From assembly GCA_017388605.1 (NCBI GenBank), contig JAFPIE010000163.1, positions 1-6,942 of the forward strand: DNA of 6,942 nucleotides. Reading direction: 5' to 3'. The notes beneath the pieces were generated by a model that saw only the letters and a program-made list of their open reading frames with translations, was not told the DNA's origin and searched no databases. The position numbers were made by a program, and so were the translations under genes. Within the stretch, counting starts at the first letter, position 1, and every line of letters starts with the position of its first letter. Positions 6,757-6,942 of the stretch are shown in pieces. The DNA is from Acholeplasmatales bacterium (GTDB lineage Bacteria; Bacillota_I; Bacilli_A; Acholeplasmatales; Anaeroplasmataceae).

Positions 6757-6942
6757 ATGAGAAAAGCATCGAATATTTTATTTATTTTATCTGTAATTGT
6801 GAGCCTTGCAGTAAGTATTATTTTGTTAATTGGAGACGATCCAGCGTATAGGGTTTTGGCAATTGTAAATCTTGTTTTTGTTGTCCTTGGCCTTATCCTA
6901 AGACCATTACTTCAAGCAAATGATCATCCTGTTGTAGCAGCT
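6757..6942 (+). CDS. Small membrane protein of unknown function (N-terminal part, cut by window edge)
   Basis: The frame opens at an ATG with a strong ribosome binding site and stays open for 62 codons to the right edge. The residues seen are a short basic N-terminus (MRKASN), a hydrophobic segment at about 7-25, a GDDPAYR turn, a second hydrophobic segment at about 33-48, and then RPLLQANDHPVVAA entering a polar region. This looks like a two-helix hairpin membrane protein. The first segment could be mistaken for a signal peptide, but a second helix follows closely and no cleavage site stands out. I do not recognise the family, and the missing C-terminus prevents a better call. It has its own promoter-like region and lies beyond a terminator, so it is probably a separate transcription unit from the yhaM cluster. 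Confidence 0.7.
   Translation, partial: MRKASNILFILSVIVSLAVSIILLIGDDPAYRVLAIVNLVFVVLGLILRPLLQANDHPVVAA

Overview
The window is AT-rich and reads in the standard bacterial code (TGG for tryptophan, no in-frame TGA). It looks chromosomal, from a low-GC Firmicute. The atpD-atpC order followed by a DUF1146 membrane gene, a YhaM-type HD/OB-fold exonuclease, a class II CCA enzyme and strong AGGAGG-like ribosome binding sites all fit. An Erysipelotrichia-like or related lineage is my best guess, but the genus cannot be fixed from this stretch alone.

Layout. Positions 1-1372 (+) hold the 3' end of an F-type ATP synthase operon: the C-terminal half of atpD, then atpC (1-base overlap), then a 75-residue DUF1146 membrane protein 4 bases later. 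A perfect 11-bp hairpin (1378-1405) ends this operon and, read from the other strand, also ends the convergent yigZ/IMPACT gene (1411-2028, -). A short AT-rich divergent promoter region (2029-2116) separates yigZ from a rightward cluster: cca (tRNA CCA-adding enzyme), pulA (intracellular type I pullulanase), yhaM (3'-5' exoribonuclease) and a two-segment membrane protein of unknown function. These four are tightly spaced or overlapping and end at a hairpin plus T-run at 6608-6629. After about 130 bases carrying promoter-like elements, a second unknown small membrane protein begins at 6757 and runs off the window.

How the genes work together. The atp genes encode parts of the energy-coupling ATP synthase. 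In the second cluster, cca and yhaM both act on RNA 3' ends, and pulA debranches alpha-glucans. They appear co-transcribed, although an extended -10 element inside cca could give pulA and yhaM their own promoter. No mobile element, CRISPR array, tRNA, rRNA or defence system was seen. I found no convincing undescribed system. The least explained items are the two small membrane proteins at the right end and the repeat-rich control region before the last one.
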